Shown here piece after piece: positions 30,447 to 33,561 of a stretch of 33,561 nucleotides of DNA (the first letter of the stretch is position 1; every line of letters starts with the position of its first letter). The stretch is from contig MNCI01020320.1 in the NCBI GenBank assembly GCA_015680685.1, positions 187,119 to 220,679 of the forward strand. The letters are read 5' to 3'. Under the pieces are notes generated by a model. The model was not told the DNA's origin. It searched no databases and was given only the letters and a program-made list of their open reading frames with translations. This stretch comes from Gnetum montanum. Taxonomy: Eukaryota > Streptophyta > Gnetopsida > Gnetales > Gnetaceae. The translations under genes were made by a program, and so were the position numbers.

Positions 30447-32880
30447 ATGTCTTCTTCTTCTTCTCATAAGAGCAACTCATCACCTAAGGATAATACAAAG
30501 AACAATCGTTAGTCAAAAACACATAGCCAAAATCAGTAAAGTCCTAAACAATACAAGATAGTTTATACTCAATTCCGATGAGTATATTTCAAACTTTACC
30601 TTTATCCTCCATCAAGATGAACAGCTGCGATGGAGAGATTTGCAAGGTAACATCGTGTTACCCCCATATTGATCAGTCTCTAACATGCTTTTCCATGCTT
30701 TGGCACAGATTGGCATGATAGAATTGCATGCAGAATACATTGCAGAAGACTTTGATTCAAGGGCTTACTATCCCATAGAAGCACAATGTATGAGGGACAC
30801 AAGGAAGGAGAGCCAACATACACTGTTGAAGGGCAAAGAGGTCCCACACGTCTTGAGTGAAACTAGAGATGGTGAACCACTTACAATGGGTTCTCTATCA
30901 AGAGATGTTTCCCCTCCTAATGATGGTGAGGAGGCTGGGTATTAGAACCTATGATCAACAATACATATCCCTGGTTTTGATGCTCGTGAACACCAACTAT
31001 TCACAGAGGGAATAAAAACTCATGCTAAGGACGAGCACTTAGATCGTCACCACTATCGGGGCCATAACAGCCAAAGAGAAGGCAAGAAACATCGTCATGG
31101 TGATGGTTTCCATTCTTCTTCCCCTTCTTCACATCACTCACCCTCTCTTCCACATCTGGGTGCAACCAGCACGAGCATAACGGAGAGGATAAAGGTAAGA
31201 AAAATGAGAGACCTTGATGAGAAAGTCGAGAGAGAGGACAAGGGCAAGGACGTAGGGAAAGTAGGGAACAATGAAGACATCATAGGCATCATGAAAGAGA
31301 TGATCATGAAGAACCCCTACTTGCAACCTAAAGTATGCTTAACATAATGGAGGTTGTTAGAATTCCCACAAGGCATTTAAAAGATAGTCGGATCAAACGC
31401 TTAGACATGAACAACATCTCACAATTTGAAGGGGGATACAACACAGATCCATAAAATCATTTACAGGCATTCCACGATGCCTGTGCCTTGCAAAATATAG
31501 AAAATGAGTGGCAAAAACTTAAGTTTTTCCCAAGGACACTCATCAAGGAAGCAAAGAGTTGGTACCGGTCCTTAGAACTAGAAACCATCAGGAGGTGGAG
31601 TACGATGTTAGAACTCTTCAACGATAAGTATCAAATGTACTCCTGAGTGTCTAATTTGGGTAAGCAGATCCAAGGATGGAAGCAAGGTACTCATGAACCC
31701 TTGGATGCTACCATGGCCTGCTACTACACATTGTTACATCATTTCCAGGGCCATGGATACGCTCAATGAGATCAACTTCGCCACATCATGGATGGGCTAA
31801 GGCATGAAACTAGAAGAACCCTTGGGACTTATGCCCAAGGGAGACTCTCACAACTTAGAGCCCATGAAGTACATAGCTTGTTGGAATAAGTAGCAAAAGA
31901 GGAAGGTGAGCTACGCAAAAGGGAAAGTGCGGAAGAATATAACCATGATCCGTCTCTTCAAAAGAAGGGAGAGAAATTTTGTGATGAAGAGGATGAGTCA
32001 CCAATCAAAGAGTTGGTGAACAAAAGGATCTTGCCATTTTAAAAGCTCACAACAAAAATAGTAGCTAAGGTAGATGACGTATGGAGTTCCTTAGACTCTA
32101 AAATTGAAACTATCTTAAAAATTATAGAAGAGTCTAATGTAGAACAAAGTAGTGAAAAAGGTAAGACAAAGTGGAGAGATTTAGGCCCTACACATAACAA
32201 GGGTAAGGGGAAAATCACTAACTCTGATGTGGTTGTGGATTTAGACACAGACAATGACGATTGATGTAAGATCTGCCACTATGACCATCCTGAGGGATGT
32301 TGCCCAATCATCTCACATCTATAGGAGTCTAGGGTGTATGCACTTAATCCAAGACTTAATCAATGGAAAACACCCCATAGGTTACCTTATCCCCAAGGTA
32401 ACCCAAGGAAGTTCCACCAATCATTAATGTATTATCCAAGTGGAACTTCCCCAAAATCCATCAGATAGCATCAGTAGTGGCAATACCCATAGTCATGGGG
32501 GATGCCATTGTAAAAACATTAGTACCCTTACCGGTAGCCTGATCCTTATGGATATTATGTGTAGTAGCTGATTTCTCCAAGTGACTCTATGAGTCACACA
32601 ACTCCCCATCATCACTACCAAGTTCGGGAGTACTTCAGAAGGACTCCTTCTCCTCCAGGAGACACTCCATACCCACACCATCCTCCAAATGCACCCGCAT
32701 CTCTTCCACAAGTAGTTCCCATAACACCTCTTGCTCCAACAATGCAAGAGGAACTTCCTCCTCAACCGCAGCAATGTCACGCTGCGAGAGCTATAAATAT
32801 TCAACCTACTGTTGGTTCTAACAAATATAAATATTCAACCAGAAGCCTAGACAAACTCTTGCAACAATAAGCGGTTGAGC
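30447..32880 (+). pseudogene. gag relic of the right-end element
   Basis: An ATG at 30447 begins a Ser-rich stretch, soon broken. An open part at 30685-30945 and a basic, His/Arg-rich then Glu/Lys-rich segment at about 31012-31330 follow in other frames. From 31347 one frame carries the gag core (LDMNNISQFEGGYNTDP, then stop, HLQAF, WQKLKFFPRTL, AKSWYRSLE, LELFNDKYQ), HEPLDATMACYYTLLHHFQG, a charged helical part, a zinc-knuckle-like motif (32265-32303) and a Pro-rich segment (32589-32870). The frame never shifts; it is interrupted by stops at 31452, 31644, 31767, 31887, 32040, 32262 and more. Several aligned positions in the minus-strand copy are sense codons (for example Gln for the TAA at 31452). 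Confidence 0.82.
32265..32303 (+). other. Zinc-knuckle-like motif C-x2-C-x3-H-x4-C
   Basis: The 13 codons read CKICHYDHPEGCC. Canonical retroviral and retrotransposon knuckles have x4 between the second Cys and His; here it is x3, as in the related copy at 17530-17568. Confidence 0.65.
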
Positions 32881-32882
32881 CC

Positions 32883-33561
32883 ATGTACACTCCTCCACCA
32901 TCTAACACTTCGGAGCACCCTTTAGTTCAACATCAGAGCCTAACACATACAGTTATGTTAACACATATTGTAACCAACTGGATCAAGGTAGGCCACCTTC
33001 CTAGGAAACTAATTGATCCTAGAAGTCCCTTAATCTACCTTCAAATCACTAGGAATGCACCACATAGGGCTCTTCTTGATTCAGGTTCTGGAGTCAACTT
33101 CATTTCACAAGAGATGTATCATGCTTGGAACCTACCCCAACTTAAGAAGAGCAACATTCAACTAGAGCCGACAGGCTAGTCCATCACCATTCCCTTGGGA
33201 TTGGTGGAGGACATCATTACAACTGTGTGTGGTTGGTCTTACGTAGCTGATTTCCTAGTGATTGAAGTTAACAACAATGAAGGGGACTTCCCAATTATAA
33301 TGGGAAGGGCATGGCTGAGTACAATAGATGCATGCCTTAGGATTCGTGATCTTTCCTTGGAGATATCTAAGATAAACATTTATGGAAATATCGAGAAGAG
33401 GAAAGTTCTATGCATCACATACAGTGATTCATCGGGTGATGACATGGAGGGATGCCCATCTCCTCCATGTAACAGGTGTGCCCTTGAAATTTTGAAACAA
33501 AGATGCCTATATGTAGCAACCACACAACAAGTAGTAGACACCCCGTGGTTGACAGCTACTC
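32883..33561 (+). pseudogene. Retrotransposon aspartic protease, partial at window end
   Basis: In the same frame as gag. After VTNWIKVGHLPRK the active-site loop reads ALLDSGSGVNFIS (Asp codon 33078-33080), a DSG variant of the DTG/DSG motif. TAG at 33177-33179 interrupts, then ADFLVIEV and FPIIMGRAWLSTIDA follow, matching the second conserved block of plant Ty3/gypsy proteases (usually hydrophobic-LGRPWL). The frame stays open to the window edge. The enzyme would cleave the gag-pol polyprotein. Confidence 0.78.

Larger units (their letters stand above)
29335..33561 (+). mobile_element. 5' half of an Asp-tRNA-primed Ty3/gypsy element, cut by window end
   Basis: A 5' LTR (29335-30299), primer site (30301-30318), leader, gag and protease follow in the expected order; the window ends inside pol. 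Its gag is homologous to that of the minus-strand element 13997-19959, so the two are members of one family. This copy may have a fuller pol beyond the window. Multiple stops mark it as defective. Confidence 0.85.

Overview
The window is repeat-dominated nuclear DNA from a vascular plant with a large genome. The evidence is relics of Ty3/gypsy (Tat-like, chromovirus-like and Asp-tRNA-primed gag elements), Ty1/copia and LINE elements, GT-AG introns of 75-101 bases, plant-style TATA boxes, and stop codons where methylated cytosines would be expected to decay. I cannot name the species. I see no intact host gene, no functional tRNA or rRNA gene, no CRISPR array and nothing bacterial.

Left part (1-10.4 kb, higher GC). 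A minus-strand, seven-exon gene relic runs from 4544 down to 398. Its TATA box is at 4728-4734, with three TGACG motifs just upstream. Splicing at consensus sites and skipping one ambiguous base (N at 1360) gives exactly 1014 codons, interrupted by three internal stops. The product resembles the large 'putative plant transposon protein' class that travels with Ty3/gypsy elements. Its 5' leader and first intron are filled with TACGC/GTATACGC repeats. To its right are a 30-bp minisatellite (4903-5139) and, on the plus strand, a decayed Tat-like pol (5281-7756: RT, RNase H, start of a second RNase H, then a deletion into integrase), a 38-bp 3'-UTR array (7777-8220), and an LTR-like segment with a TATA box and more TACGC repeats (9196-10218). 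A minus-strand integrase relic (10395-11330) abuts it.

Middle and right part (about 11-33.6 kb, AT-rich). In order: a plus-strand LINE relic (11500-13260); a complete minus-strand LTR element carrying only gag (13997-19959, target-site duplication ATATA); two tRNA-derived SINE-like repeats; a minus-strand chromovirus-like gag/RT relic (about 22450-21000); an LTR fragment (23146-23790); a stretch with CTCTAGAG palindromes; the 3' end of a minus-strand LINE (26400-25740); another LTR fragment (26530-27109); a plus-strand copia relic (27395-29310); and the 5' half of a plus-strand gag-protease element that runs off the window (29335-33561).

The gag of the complete minus-strand element and the gag of the right-end element are homologous, and four of the LTRs share a 3' domain, so much of the right half comes from one retrotransposon family. 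Most inactivating changes in coding frames look like C-to-T or G-to-A transitions, as expected of long-methylated DNA. The most unusual locus is the spliced minus-strand gene with its own promoter-like region and repeat-filled intron.
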